64,000 bases of DNA from Flavobacteriaceae bacterium (GCA_947446635.1 CANFHF010000005.1:1-64000); one strand, 5' to 3'; positions 1 to 10,469 are shown, counted from the stretch's first letter. Notes: a model not told the origin generated them from the sequence alone. A program made the numbers and translations.

Positions 1-1239
<1,239 letters not shown>

Positions 1240-1389
1240 TTTACGAAAGTATACTATTTTATCATTATAAAAAAAGTTGAGTTAATAATTCATTAACTTT
1301 GTTTTTCGAAAAAAGCAAAAATAAAATCGAAGATTACTTCGTCCGTTTGCCTTTTAGGCTCGGGTCATAAACACAAAAAAGACTAAACA

Positions 1390-2487
1390 GTGAGTAAAAT
1401 CAAAGAAATTCTTTCCGTACTAGAAGAAATGGCTCCCCTTGCCTATGCAGAAGATTTTGACAATGTGGGATTATTGGTTGGAGATCAAGAATCGGAAGTC
1501 ACAGGTGTTTTAGTTTGTCACGATGCTTTGGAGAATGTAATTAACGAAGCAATTACTAAAAAATGCAATTTGGTGGTCTGCTTCCATCCCATACTATTTT
1601 CAGGATTAAAGAAAATTACAGGCAAAAACTATGTAGAGCGATCCCTAATCAAAGCCATAAAAAATGACATTGCTATTTATGCGGTACATACGGCATTGGA
1701 TAATCATCAAGAAGGCGTGAACAAAATATTTGCTAATGCTTTAGGCTTGACGAAAACTCGAATCTTAATCCCAAAATTAAATTACATTCGGAAATTAGTA
1801 ACATATACCATTCCGGAAAATGCTGAACAGCTTAGAAATGCCTTGTTTGATGCTGGAGCGGGAACTATTGGCAACTATGAAAATTGTAGTTTCAATTCAA
1901 AAGGAATTGGAACTTATATGGGAAATGAACATAGTAATCCTGAGATTGGCGAACGATTTGAATTTGTAGAAGCTGACGAAATCAAAATTGAAGTTACTTT
2001 CGAAAAACATTTGGAAAATAAAATCCTGAAAGCTCTTTTCAAAAATCATGTTTATGAAGAAGTGGCTTATGAAATTTTAGATTTACAGAACATAAATCAA
2101 AATATAGGACTGGGGATGATTGGCGAATTACCTAATCCAATGCAGGAGAAAGATTTTCTAAATTTCGTAAAAGATAAAATGCAAAGCGAAGGGATTCGGC
2201 ATAGCGACTTTGTAGGAAAGCCTATAAAAAAAGTAGCTGTTCTTGGTGGTTCGGGAAGTTTTGCCATAAAAAATGCTATTCAAGCTGGAGCAGACGTTTT
2301 TTTGACGGCAGATTTAAAGTATCACCAATTTTACGAAGCTGAAAATCAACTACTTTTGGCCGACATTGGTCATTTTGAAAGCGAACGTTATACAAAAAAT
2401 TATATTGTTGATTTTCTTCGGAAAAAAATCCCTAATTTTGCAATCGTTTTATCAGAAGAAAATACAAATCCCGTTAAGTACTTATAG
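1390..2487 (+). CDS. Nif3-like dinuclear metal centre protein
   Basis: This is a NIF3/YqfO family protein of 365 residues. The long form has a PII-like insertion between the two metal-binding halves, here roughly residues 120-240. Metal-ligand histidines and acidic residues are visible in CFHPILFSG (about 64-72), AVHTALDN (about 98-105), DLKYHQF and IGHFESE near the C-terminus. The family is annotated as GTP cyclohydrolase 1 type 2 homologues, but the physiological reaction is not settled. Translation appears to start at GTG. The gene is followed after 3 bp by the coiled-coil zinc-ribbon relative, a pairing I know from other Bacteroidota, so they are probably co-transcribed. Confidence 0.93.
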   Translation: MSKIKEILSVLEEMAPLAYAEDFDNVGLLVGDQESEVTGVLVCHDALENVINEAITKKCNLVVCFHPILFSGLKKITGKNYVERSLIKAIKNDIAIYAVHTALDNHQEGVNKIFANALGLTKTRILIPKLNYIRKLVTYTIPENAEQLRNALFDAGAGTIGNYENCSFNSKGIGTYMGNEHSNPEIGERFEFVEADEIKIEVTFEKHLENKILKALFKNHVYEEVAYEILDLQNINQNIGLGMIGELPNPMQEKDFLNFVKDKMQSEGIRHSDFVGKPIKKVAVLGGSGSFAIKNAIQAGADVFLTADLKYHQFYEAENQLLLADIGHFESERYTKNYIVDFLRKKIPNFAIVLSEENTNPVKYL

Positions 2488-2490
2488 AAT

Positions 2491-3270
2491 ATGGCTACTA
2501 CAAAAGAATTGAGTGTTGAAGACAAATTAAGAGCAATTTACGATTTACAATTAATCGATACAAGAATTGACGAAATTAGAAATGTAAGAGGCGAACTTCC
2601 TTTGGAAGTGGAAGATTTAGAGGATGAAGTGGCTGGACTGAGTACTCGTTCAGAAAAGTTAAAGAATGACCTTGAAACCATCGAAGAGTTAATCAAGGTA
2701 AAGAAAAATGCCGTTGACGAGCATAAAGAGGCTATCAAAAGATACACAAAACAACAAGATAGTGTACGTAATAATAGAGAATTCAACTCCTTGACTAAGG
2801 AAGTAGAGTTTCAAGAATTGGAAATTCAATTGGCCGAGAAGCAAATCAAGGAAATGAAAGCTTCTATGGAACACAAAAAAGAAATCATCACACAATCAAA
2901 AGAGCGGTTAGAAACAAAATCGAACCACTTGAAACATAAAAAATCAGAATTAAACGCTATTATGTCGGAGACTGAAAAAGAAGAATCTTTTTTATCTGAA
3001 AAATCAGCGGAATACCAAAAATTAATTGAGGAAAGATTACTGAAAGCCTATACTAGAATTAGAAGTAGCGTTCGCAACGGATTAGCAGTAGTTTCCATCG
3101 AAAGAGGAGCCTCTGCCGGATCTTTTTTCACCATTCCACCTCAAACACAGGTAGAGATTGCTGCCAGAAAAAAAATAATCACCGATGAACACTCCGGAAG
3201 AATATTAGTCGACAGTGCATTGGCTAACGAAGAAAAGGAAAAAATGGAAAAAATGTTTTCCAAATTTTAA
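2491..3270 (+). CDS. coiled-coil zinc-ribbon family protein lacking the zinc cysteines
   Basis: This 259-residue protein consists of a long, highly charged helical coiled coil (about residues 20-190) and a C-terminal segment that matches the zinc-ribbon domain of the CT398/YbgA-type family (zf-RING_7). In typical members that segment carries two CxxC pairs. Here the equivalent positions read GASAGSFF and DEHSGRIL, so no zinc cysteines remain, although the surrounding IPPQ and GRILVD blocks are kept. The gene follows the Nif3-like gene by 3 bp. Its role is not established; related proteins have been linked to DNA or RNA binding. A hairpin terminator follows. Confidence 0.85.
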   Translation: MATTKELSVEDKLRAIYDLQLIDTRIDEIRNVRGELPLEVEDLEDEVAGLSTRSEKLKNDLETIEELIKVKKNAVDEHKEAIKRYTKQQDSVRNNREFNSLTKEVEFQELEIQLAEKQIKEMKASMEHKKEIITQSKERLETKSNHLKHKKSELNAIMSETEKEESFLSEKSAEYQKLIEERLLKAYTRIRSSVRNGLAVVSIERGASAGSFFTIPPQTQVEIAARKKIITDEHSGRILVDSALANEEKEKMEKMFSKF

Positions 3271-3280
3271 ATCTAATTTA

Positions 3281-3307
3281 AGTCCCGATAAACATCGGGA
3301 CTTTTTT
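3281..3307 (+). terminator. intrinsic terminator after the coiled-coil gene
   Basis: A perfect 9-bp hairpin, AGTCCCGAT (3281-3289) with ATCGGGACT (3294-3302), is followed by a run of six T. It ends the nif3-like/coiled-coil transcript. The next start codon, of the hydrolase at 3311, lies only 3 bp beyond the T-run. The same stem sequence is used at 52419-52438. Confidence 0.9.
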
Positions 3308-3310
3308 ATT

Positions 3311-4168
3311 ATGAAAAACTTATCTTATTTTTTATTGACCAAGTCCGTTGGGCTTTACATCAATATCTTGAGTTTTGTATTTCCAAAAAAAGCATTTCAA
3401 CTTGCCTATGTTTTTTTCAGCGAACCTAGGAAAGGTAAATTGGATATAAACAAGCTGCCAAAAATACTAGAAGAATCAAAAACCGAAATTTTACAATGCG
3501 GGGATGAATACATTCAAACCTATACCTGGAAAGGAAACGAAACGGTTATTTTATTAATTCACGGATGGGAAAGCAATGCTTCCCGATGGAAAGTTTTACT
3601 GCCTCATTTAAAAAAATCAAGAAGCACTATTATAGCCATAGACGCACCCGCGCATGGAATGTCTGGCGGAACAGAATTTAGCATTCCTAAGTATGCCGAA
3701 TTTATTCACATGGCTGTCAAAAAATTTCAGCCCCATTATCTCATTGGCCACTCTATTGGTGGAAACTGCTGTTTGTATTACCAGTCCATTTATCAAAATA
3801 CTAAGATAGAAAAAATGGTAATTCTAGGAGCGCCTTGCGAATTCAATATTCTTCTTCAGAATTACATCACATTATTAAGTTTGAATGCTAAAATATCAAA
3901 AGCATTTCAAGCACATTATTTAAGTCATTTTAAAATCAAATTAGATGATTTCTCAGGCGAACAATTTGCCTCAAAATTAAATATAAAAGGATTAGTAGCA
4001 CACGATATCAATGATGCCGTAGTGGCGTTCGAAGAAGGAAAAAAAATAGCCCACACTTGGCAAGGAGTTCAATTCATCGAAACAATAGATTTAGGTCATA
4101 GTATGAATGACGAGAATTTGTATAAAAAAGTATCCCAATTTCTATTTGAAACAGAATCAATTTCATAG
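3311..4168 (+). CDS. alpha/beta hydrolase
   Basis: This is a serine hydrolase of the alpha/beta fold, 285 residues from the chosen start. The oxyanion-hole region HGWESNASRW is followed by the nucleophile elbow GHSIGG (Ser in GxSxG), and a candidate catalytic His lies in DLGHSMN near the C-terminus. An N-terminal hydrophobic stretch could be a membrane anchor. I chose the ATG at 3311 because the open frame upstream only overlaps the preceding gene in another frame and passes through its terminator. The substrate cannot be told from the sequence. The start lying directly behind a terminator is odd and suggests either a promoter inside the previous gene or a later true start. Confidence 0.85.
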   Translation: MKNLSYFLLTKSVGLYINILSFVFPKKAFQLAYVFFSEPRKGKLDINKLPKILEESKTEILQCGDEYIQTYTWKGNETVILLIHGWESNASRWKVLLPHLKKSRSTIIAIDAPAHGMSGGTEFSIPKYAEFIHMAVKKFQPHYLIGHSIGGNCCLYYQSIYQNTKIEKMVILGAPCEFNILLQNYITLLSLNAKISKAFQAHYLSHFKIKLDDFSGEQFASKLNIKGLVAHDINDAVVAFEEGKKIAHTWQGVQFIETIDLGHSMNDENLYKKVSQFLFETESIS

Positions 4169-4241
4169 TACTTCACTGTCTTTTTTCAAACATTTTTAAT
4201 TTTCCAATTCATCACATTTCCAAATTGACTACTTTTGGCGT

Positions 4242-5054
4242 ATGGAAGAAAATCTAAAACGCCTCAACAAATTCATTGGAGAAACAGGCTATTGTTCCCG
4301 CCGCGAAGCCGATAAAATTATTGAGGAAGGTCGTGTAACCATAAACGGGATTGTACCGGAACTAGGGACGAAAGTAGCTCCAAATGATGAAATACGTATT
4401 GACGGCAAGTTAATCCGAGAAAAGAACGAAAAACCTGTTTATTTGGCGTTCTACAAACCGGTGGGGATTGAATGTACCACCAACTTGGACGTCCGAAATA
4501 ATATTGTAGATTATATCAATTACCACAAACGGATTTTCCCTATTGGTCGATTAGACAAAGCTAGTGAAGGTTTGATTTTTATGACCAATGATGGTGATAT
4601 TGTCAATAAAATATTACGTGCCCGAAACAATCACGAAAAGGAATATACCGTAACGGTTAACAAACTCATAACGGATCGATTCATTGAAAAAATGGGAAAT
4701 GGTGTACCTATTTTAGACACTATTACTCGGAAATGCAAAGTAGAAAAAATTAGCTCCACCATTTTTAAAATAGTGTTAACCCAAGGTTTAAATCGTCAAA
4801 TTCGTAGAATGTGTGAGTATTTAGGTTATGAAGTAACCGCTTTGAAGCGTATCCGAATTATCAATATTTCATTGGATATTCCTGCAGGAAGGTATCGAGA
4901 TTTGACAGATGCTGAAATCAAAGAACTCAACCAACTCATTGAACCTTCGAGCAAAACAGAAGAAGCCAGTTTACCAAAAGCAGAAGTGCCAAAAAGAAGA
5001 ACGGAATTTATCAAGAGAGATGATCCGAGGTTTAAGAAAAGAGGGGATTATTAA
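4242..5054 (+). CDS. rluF: 23S rRNA pseudouridine synthase, RluF type
   Basis: This RsuA-family pseudouridine synthase has 270 residues. An N-terminal S4 RNA-binding domain (about residues 6-55) is followed by the catalytic domain with GRLDKASEGL, where Asp105 is the expected catalytic residue. The YKPVGIECTT block and the RARNNHEKEY segment resemble RluF, which modifies a uridine near position 2604 of 23S rRNA. The basic C-terminal tail (about 240-270) is of low complexity and probably binds RNA. It is a single gene facing folD, with a shared bidirectional terminator between them. Confidence 0.92.
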   Translation: MEENLKRLNKFIGETGYCSRREADKIIEEGRVTINGIVPELGTKVAPNDEIRIDGKLIREKNEKPVYLAFYKPVGIECTTNLDVRNNIVDYINYHKRIFPIGRLDKASEGLIFMTNDGDIVNKILRARNNHEKEYTVTVNKLITDRFIEKMGNGVPILDTITRKCKVEKISSTIFKIVLTQGLNRQIRRMCEYLGYEVTALKRIRIINISLDIPAGRYRDLTDAEIKELNQLIEPSSKTEEASLPKAEVPKRRTEFIKRDDPRFKKRGDY

Positions 5055-5071
5055 GTATAGCTGTTTAAAAC

Positions 5072-5103
5072 AAAAAACCCAAGATTGATGTCTTGGGTTT
5101 TTG
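5072..5103. terminator. bidirectional terminator between rluF and folD
   Basis: The inverted repeat AAACCCAAGA/TCTTGGGTTT around a short loop has A-runs on one side and T-runs on the other. It can therefore terminate rluF on the plus strand and folD on the minus strand. Confidence 0.88.
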
Positions 5104-5122
5104 ATTAATATATTTTTAAATT

Positions 5123-6004
5123 TTAGTTTTTCATTCTGATTTGCCTAGCCAAAAGGGTGTTTTTTAACAACATTGCGATGGTCATTGGCCCTACTCCCCC
5201 AGGAACTGGAGTTATAAAAGAGGATTTTTTACTTACTGAGTCAAAATCAACATCACCCGTAATTACATATCCTTTTGGATGTGATGCATCTTCTACTCTT
5301 GTAATACCAACGTCAATAACTACCACTCCTTCTTTTACCATATCGGCTTTAAGATAATTTGGAACTCCAAGAGCGGTGATGATAATATCGGCATTCTTGG
5401 TAAACTCCTCGATGTTTTTAGTCCTGCTGTGAGTGAGCGTTACTGTTGAATCCCCGGGATATCCCTTGCGACTCATCAAAATACTCATTGGACGACCTAC
5501 AATATGACTACGACCAATAACTACAGTATGTTTTCCCGCAGTTTCTACTTTATAACGTTCCAGTAGTTCCATAATTCCAAATGGAGTTGCTGGCAAAAAA
5601 GTTTCCATTTCCAATGCCATTTTACCAAAATTAGCGGGATGAAAACCATCCACATCTTTATCAGGATCAATTGCCATTAAGATTTTATGTTCATCAATAT
5701 GTTTTGGCAAAGGGAGTTGAACAATATAACCATCTAGGTTATCGTCTTCGTTTAGTTCCTTAATTTTTGAAAGCAATTCCACCTCTGAAATAGTTTCAGG
5801 CAACGCTACCAAAGTAGATTCAAATCCTATTTGTTGACACGATTTTACTTTGCTACCCACATAAGTTAAACTAGCCCCATTATTACCGACAATAACAGCT
5901 GCCAAATGAGGGACTTTTTGGCCTTTAGCCACCATCTTTTGCACCTCAATAGCAATCTCGTTTTTTATGTCTTCTGATGTCTTTTTTCCGTCTAGTAGTT
6001 GCAT
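5123..6004 (-). CDS. folD: bifunctional methylenetetrahydrofolate dehydrogenase/cyclohydrolase
   Basis: FolD interconverts 5,10-methylene-THF and 10-formyl-THF in the cytoplasm, supplying one-carbon units. At 293 residues the length is standard. The catalytic Lys lies in the YVGSK motif, followed by [20 protein letters not shown], the Rossmann motif [10 protein letters not shown] and the family signature [14 protein letters not shown] near the C-terminus. The gene lies about 60 bp downstream of ffh on the same strand with no obvious terminator between, so the two may be co-transcribed. Confidence 0.97.
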   Translation of the reverse strand: MQLLDGKKTSEDIKNEIAIEVQKMVAKGQKVPHLAAVIVGNNGASLTYVGSKVKSCQQIGFESTLVALPETISEVELLSKIKELNEDDNLDGYIVQLPLPKHIDEHKILMAIDPDKDVDGFHPANFGKMALEMETFLPATPFGIMELLERYKVETAGKHTVVIGRSHIVGRPMSILMSRKGYPGDSTVTLTHSRTKNIEEFTKNADIIITALGVPNYLKADMVKEGVVVIDVGITRVEDASHPKGYVITGDVDFDSVSKKSSFITPVPGGVGPMTIAMLLKNTLLARQIRMKN

Positions 6005-6064
6005 TTTATAGTACTTGTAGTTAGTGGTTTGTTATTGTTATTGAAACTAAAATCTGCAATCTGA

Positions 6065-7414
6065 TTATCTCATTCCTGGTATTCCTCCTTGCATCCCACC
6101 CATCATTTTCATCATATTCTTTCCGCCTGGTCCTTGCATCATCTTCATCATTTTACTCATTTGCTCAAACTGTTTCATCAGTTGATTGACCTGCTCTATT
6201 TTTGTCCCAGAACCTTTTGCGATTCTAGTTTTTCTTTTCATGTCAATTAGGGCAGGTTTTGTTCTTTCTTTTGGCGTCATCGAATGAATAATAGCTTCTA
6301 TATGTTTGAAAGCGTCGTCTTCAATTTCAACATCTTTCATTGCTTTTGTAGCCCCTGGAATCATTCCCACCAAGTCTTTCATGTTACCCATTTTCTTCAC
6401 TTGTTGAATTTGGGAAAGGAAATCATCAAAGCCAAACTCATTTTTGGCAATTTTCTTTTGGATTTTTCTAGCTTCATCCTCGTCATAAACCTCTTGCGCT
6501 CTTTCTACCAAAGACACAACATCTCCCATTCCGAGGATTCGTTCTGCCATACGTTCCGGATAGAACAAGTCAATGGCCTCCATTTTTTCACCAGTACCTA
6601 CAAATTTAATGGGCTTATTAACCACTGATTTAATGGAAATCGCTGCACCGCCACGAGTATCACCATCTAATTTAGTTAAGATGACACCGTCAAAATTTAA
6701 TATGTCGTTAAATGCTTTTGCTGTATTCACGGCGTCTTGACCTGTCATTGCATCAACAACAAACAAGGTTTCGTGAGGCTGAATGGCTTTGTGTACATTT
6801 GAGATTTCGGCCATCATAGCCTCATCTACTGCCAATCGACCCGCTGTGTCGACAATCACAACATTAAAACCATTTGCTTTAGCATGTTTAATGGCATTTT
6901 GCGCAATTTCAACAGGATTTTTATTTTCAGGTTCTGAATACACCTCAACAGCTATCGAATCTCCAACAACATACAATTGTTGAATTGCTGCTGGACGATA
7001 AATATCACAGGCTACCAAAAGCGGTTTTTTTCCTTTTTTCGTTTGAAGATAATTAGCCAACTTTCCAGAAAAAGTTGTTTTTCCTGAACCTTGTAATCCC
7101 GACATTAAGATCACTGTAGGATTTCCTGATAAATTAATTCCAGCCACATCGCCGCCCATTAATTCGGTCAATTCATCTTTGACAATTTTTACTAATAATT
7201 GTCCAGGCTGAATAGTTGTTAATACGTTTTGGCCAATGGCTTTTTCTTTTACTCTGGTAGTAAAATCTTTAGCTATTTTAAAATTGACATCAGCGTCTAA
7301 TAAAGCACGACGAACTTCTTTTAAGGTTTCGGCAACATTTACCTCCGTTATTCTTCCATGACCTTTAAGTATGTGAAAGGCTTTATCTAATTTTTCGCTT
7401 AAATTGTCAAACAT
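6065..7414 (-). CDS. ffh: signal recognition particle protein Ffh
   Basis: Ffh is the SRP54 GTPase that binds the 4.5S RNA and signal sequences and delivers ribosomes to FtsY. The 449 residues show an N domain, then the G domain with GLQGSGKTTFSGKLA, DTAGRL and TKLDGDTRGGAA, then the methionine-rich M domain, ending in a very Met- and Gly-rich tail (MMKMM and MMGGM clusters). All parts are complete. A good promoter (TTG...TATATTTG on the minus strand) lies directly upstream. Confidence 0.98.
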   Translation of the reverse strand: MFDNLSEKLDKAFHILKGHGRITEVNVAETLKEVRRALLDADVNFKIAKDFTTRVKEKAIGQNVLTTIQPGQLLVKIVKDELTELMGGDVAGINLSGNPTVILMSGLQGSGKTTFSGKLANYLQTKKGKKPLLVACDIYRPAAIQQLYVVGDSIAVEVYSEPENKNPVEIAQNAIKHAKANGFNVVIVDTAGRLAVDEAMMAEISNVHKAIQPHETLFVVDAMTGQDAVNTAKAFNDILNFDGVILTKLDGDTRGGAAISIKSVVNKPIKFVGTGEKMEAIDLFYPERMAERILGMGDVVSLVERAQEVYDEDEARKIQKKIAKNEFGFDDFLSQIQQVKKMGNMKDLVGMIPGATKAMKDVEIEDDAFKHIEAIIHSMTPKERTKPALIDMKRKTRIAKGSGTKIEQVNQLMKQFEQMSKMMKMMQGPGGKNMMKMMGGMQGGIPGMR

Positions 7415-7439
7415 AATTGTAATTGGCTTTTATGAGGTG

Positions 7440-7469
7440 CAAATATAATACAAAGTTAGAAAGGTACAA
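7440..7469 (-). promoter_or_regulatory. ffh promoter
   Basis: On the minus strand, a TTG at 7469-7467 is followed after 19 bp by TATATTTG at 7447-7440. This matches the Bacteroidota sigma-ABfr consensus (TTTG/TTG, then TAnnTTTG). The predicted transcript start is near 7434, giving a 5' leader of about 20 nt before the ffh ATG. Confidence 0.65.
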
Positions 7470-7497
7470 TGGTAAGGTGGCGTTTGAAAAGGAACTT

Positions 7498-9306
7498 TTA
7501 CATTCTTTCCGGAACATCAATTCCCATCAAACTAAAAGCAGCTGCAATGGTATCAGCTACTTTTTTGGAAAGTTGCACCCTGAATATTTTTTTAGTTAAA
7601 TCTTCTTCTCCCAAAATGGAAACAGCTTGATAAAACGAATTATATTCACGAACCAATTCATAGGTATAATTTGCTATCAAAGCAGGGCTGTGATTTTGAG
7701 CTGCGTTTTGAATCACTTCAGGAAACAATTCGAGTTGTTTGACCAACTCTTTTTCCTTTTCGTGAAGTGAAATGATTTCCGATTTACTTGAAAAATCAAA
7801 ATTGGCTTTACGAATAATCGACTGAATTCTGGCATACGTATATTGAATAAACGGACCCGTATTTCCTGCAAAATCAACTGATTCTTCTGGATCGAAAAGG
7901 ATTCTTTTTTTCGGATCGACTTTCAAAATATAATATTTCAAGGCACCAAGCCCAATGGTGTTATATAATTTTGCTTTTTCTTCAAGAGAATAACCATCTA
8001 GTTTCCCCAAATCTTCGGCTATTTTCTGAGCAGTTTCAGTCATTTCTTGTATCAAATCATCAGCATCGACGACTGTTCCTTCTCTTGATTTCATTTTACC
8101 AGAAGGCAAATCGACCATTCCATAAGACAAATGAAAGAGATTTTTTGACCAATCAAAACCTAGTTTTTGCAATATCAAAAACAAGACTTTAAAGTGATAA
8201 TCCTGTTCGTTACCCACAGTGTAAACCATTCCGCCAACGTCTGGATAATCCTTAACGCGCTGAATGGCCGTTCCAATGTCCTGTGTCATATAAACCGCAG
8301 TGCCGTCAGAGCGCAACACTATTTTTCTGTCCAAACCTTCCGCTGTCAAATCAATCCAAACTGAACCGTCAGGATCTTTTTCGAAAACCCCTTTTTCTAA
8401 ACCTATTTGAACCACGTCTTTACCTAGTAAATAGGTGTTACTTTCGTAATAATAACTATCGAAATTTACTCCAAGGTTTTTATAAGTAGTTGCAAAACCA
8501 TCATAAACCCATTGGTTCATCGTTTTCCAAAGCGCCATTACTTCCGCATCACCCGCTTCCCATTTCAAAAGCATTTCTTGGGCTTCTAAAATAATTGGCG
8601 CTTGCTTTTTGGCCTCGTCTTCCGTTTTTCCAGCAGCGATCAATTCAGAAATTTGTTCTTTATAAGCTTTATCAAAAGCCACGTAATAATTCCCAACTAA
8701 TTTATCTCCTTTCAAACCTTTTGATTCTGGCGTTTCTCCGTTTCCGAATTTTTGCCATGCCAACATCGATTTACAAATATGAATCCCGCGATCGTTAATG
8801 ATTTGGGTTTTATAGACTTTCTTTCCTGAAGCTTCGATGATTTCGGCAACAGAATAGCCTAAAAGATTATTACGAACGTGCCCCAAATGCAAGGGTTTAT
8901 TGGTATTTGGTGAAGAATATTCCACCATTATCGCTTTGTCGTCGGGGTTTGGAGTAACGAACCCAAATTTCGAATTATTCCTGATTTCGTTGAAAAAATT
9001 TAAATAATATCCATCCGAAATAACAATATTCAAAAACCCTGAAACTACATTAAAACGGCTCACTTCAGCTACATTTTCGACTAAATAATTCCCGATTTTA
9101 TTCCCTAATTCCACAGGATTAGCTCCGCTCCGTTCGGCTTCGCCTCGGGTGCTTTGAATCACTTTCAGTAATGGAAAAATAACCATCGTGATATCACCCT
9201 CAAACTCTTTCCGTGTAGTTTGGAATTCAACTTTATCAATCACAATGTCAAATAAAGCTTGGACAGCTTTTTCAATAGAAGGCTTCAGAATCTGGGATAA
9301 TGTCAT
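7498..9306 (-). CDS. argS: arginyl-tRNA synthetase
   Basis: ArgS is a class I synthetase, here 602 residues. The HIGH-like motif is HLGHVRNN, preceded by VEYSSPNTNKPLHLGH. A KMSK-like segment appears as GKMKSREGT. The C-terminal DALR anticodon-binding domain ends in GIDVPERM. The N-terminal Add-1 domain holds an unusual stretch at residues 52-62, STRGEAERSGA, encoded by GC-rich DNA and inserted between PLLKVIQ and NPVELGNKIG, which I would expect to be nearly adjacent. The gene is monocistronic, with a TATCTTTG promoter element on the minus strand at 9338-9331. Confidence 0.97.
   Translation of the reverse strand: MTLSQILKPSIEKAVQALFDIVIDKVEFQTTRKEFEGDITMVIFPLLKVIQSTRGEAERSGANPVELGNKIGNYLVENVAEVSRFNVVSGFLNIVISDGYYLNFFNEIRNNSKFGFVTPNPDDKAIMVEYSSPNTNKPLHLGHVRNNLLGYSVAEIIEASGKKVYKTQIINDRGIHICKSMLAWQKFGNGETPESKGLKGDKLVGNYYVAFDKAYKEQISELIAAGKTEDEAKKQAPIILEAQEMLLKWEAGDAEVMALWKTMNQWVYDGFATTYKNLGVNFDSYYYESNTYLLGKDVVQIGLEKGVFEKDPDGSVWIDLTAEGLDRKIVLRSDGTAVYMTQDIGTAIQRVKDYPDVGGMVYTVGNEQDYHFKVLFLILQKLGFDWSKNLFHLSYGMVDLPSGKMKSREGTVVDADDLIQEMTETAQKIAEDLGKLDGYSLEEKAKLYNTIGLGALKYYILKVDPKKRILFDPEESVDFAGNTGPFIQYTYARIQSIIRKANFDFSSKSEIISLHEKEKELVKQLELFPEVIQNAAQNHSPALIANYTYELVREYNSFYQAVSILGEEDLTKKIFRVQLSKKVADTIAAAFSLMGIDVPERM
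9121..9153 (-). repeat. GC-rich in-frame insertion within argS
   Basis: These 33 bp encode residues 52-62 of ArgS (STRGEAERSGA) and are far richer in G and C than the surrounding gene. The sequence resembles the short GC-rich extragenic repeats scattered through Bacteroidota genomes. It keeps the frame and adds about 11 residues to a surface region of the N-terminal domain. This is an inference; no second full copy was noticed in the window. Confidence 0.5.
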
Positions 9307-9398
9307 TTTATGTAATTTATTTTAAGGCTGCAAAGATAGCAATTTCAGAAGAAAATCTAATCTGAAATGGTAAACTCAATTATTTTTTGGCAAAAAAA

Positions 9399-9432
9399 GA
9401 AAGCCAAAATTTTATAAAAAACTTTGGCTTTC
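9399..9432 (-). terminator. terminator of the FabH-like gene
   Basis: The inverted repeat GAAAGCCAAA/TTTGGCTTTC is followed on the minus strand by a T-run. It lies just downstream of the fabH-like stop codon. Confidence 0.8.
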
Positions 9433-9449
9433 TCTTTCTTAAATCTAAT

Positions 9450-10469
9450 TTACCATCTTATAATAACACTACCCCAAGTAAATCCGCTACCGAAAGCAGC
9501 CAAAATCACGATGTCACCCGATTTAATTTTTCCTTGTTCCCAGGCTTCTGTTAATGCTATTGGAATAGAGGCGGCTGTTGTGTTGCCATATTTTTGAATA
9601 TTATTGAATACTTGGTCATCAGTTAATTCAAATTTCTTTTGGATAAATTGGGAAATTCTCAAATTGGCTTGATGTGGAATAAGCATGTCAATGTCAGAAA
9701 CATGCAAATTATTAGCTTGTAAGCCTTCGTTAATTACTTCGGAAAAACGAACAACAGCGTTCTTAAATACAAATTGACCATTCATATACGGAAAATAACT
9801 TTCGTCATTTGGATCATTGTCCTTCAAGATATCCGTAACCCAGCGCCCTCCCATTCCTGGTGCCTTTACCACTAATTCTTCGGCGTGTTGCCCTTCAGAA
9901 TGCAAATGGGTGGACAAAATCCCTTTGGACAAATCCTCTTCCCTACTCAAAACGGCCGCGCCTGCGCCATCTCCAAAAATAACAGAAACCCCTCGACCAC
10001 GGCTTGACATGTCTAATCCTGTCGATTGCACTTCAGAACCAATCACCAAAATATTTTTATACATTCCAGTTTTAATAAATTGATCGGCAACAGAAATCCC
10101 ATACACAAAACCCGAACATTGATTTCTTACATCTAATGCACCTACGGTTTTCAAACCCAAATCACGTTGCACTAAAACACCTGGACCAGGAAAATAATAA
10201 TCAGGACTTAGGGTTGCAAAAACAATAAAATCAATATCCTCCATGGCTACTCCAGAACGCTCAATAGCAATTCTAGCTGCCTTCACACCCATTGTGGTAG
10301 TGGTGTCTTCTCCTCGAATGACATGTCTTCTTTCTTGAATTCCAGTTCTTTCCTGAATCCACTCGTCATTGGTATCAATAATTTTTGATAAATCGTCATT
10401 CGTAACAACATTGGAAGGGACATAATACCCCAATCCTGTAATTTTTGAGTGGTACATACTATTTATCAT
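9450..10469 (-). CDS. 3-oxoacyl-ACP synthase III family protein (FabH-like)
   Basis: This is a thiolase-fold condensing enzyme of 339 residues. The Cys-His-Asn triad is present: Cys118 in VRNQCSGFVYG, His in PHQANLR and Asn in KYGNTTAAS. Canonical FabH enzymes have an AACAGF-type nucleophile block. Here it is NQCSGF, so this may be a FabH paralogue with a different acyl primer rather than the housekeeping initiator of fatty acid synthesis. The start could instead be Met5 (10457), just before HSKITGLGYYVPS. The gene is flanked by its own terminator and by about 90 bp to the ABC ATPase, with no other fatty acid genes nearby. Confidence 0.88.
   Translation of the reverse strand: MINSMYHSKITGLGYYVPSNVVTNDDLSKIIDTNDEWIQERTGIQERRHVIRGEDTTTTMGVKAARIAIERSGVAMEDIDFIVFATLSPDYYFPGPGVLVQRDLGLKTVGALDVRNQCSGFVYGISVADQFIKTGMYKNILVIGSEVQSTGLDMSSRGRGVSVIFGDGAGAAVLSREEDLSKGILSTHLHSEGQHAEELVVKAPGMGGRWVTDILKDNDPNDESYFPYMNGQFVFKNAVVRFSEVINEGLQANNLHVSDIDMLIPHQANLRISQFIQKKFELTDDQVFNNIQKYGNTTAASIPIALTEAWEQGKIKSGDIVILAAFGSGFTWGSVIIRW

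Noticed and set aside
1302..1389. Riboswitch or structured leader before the Nif3-like gene
   Set aside because: The leader of about 85 nt has no convincing conserved structure that I can recognise.
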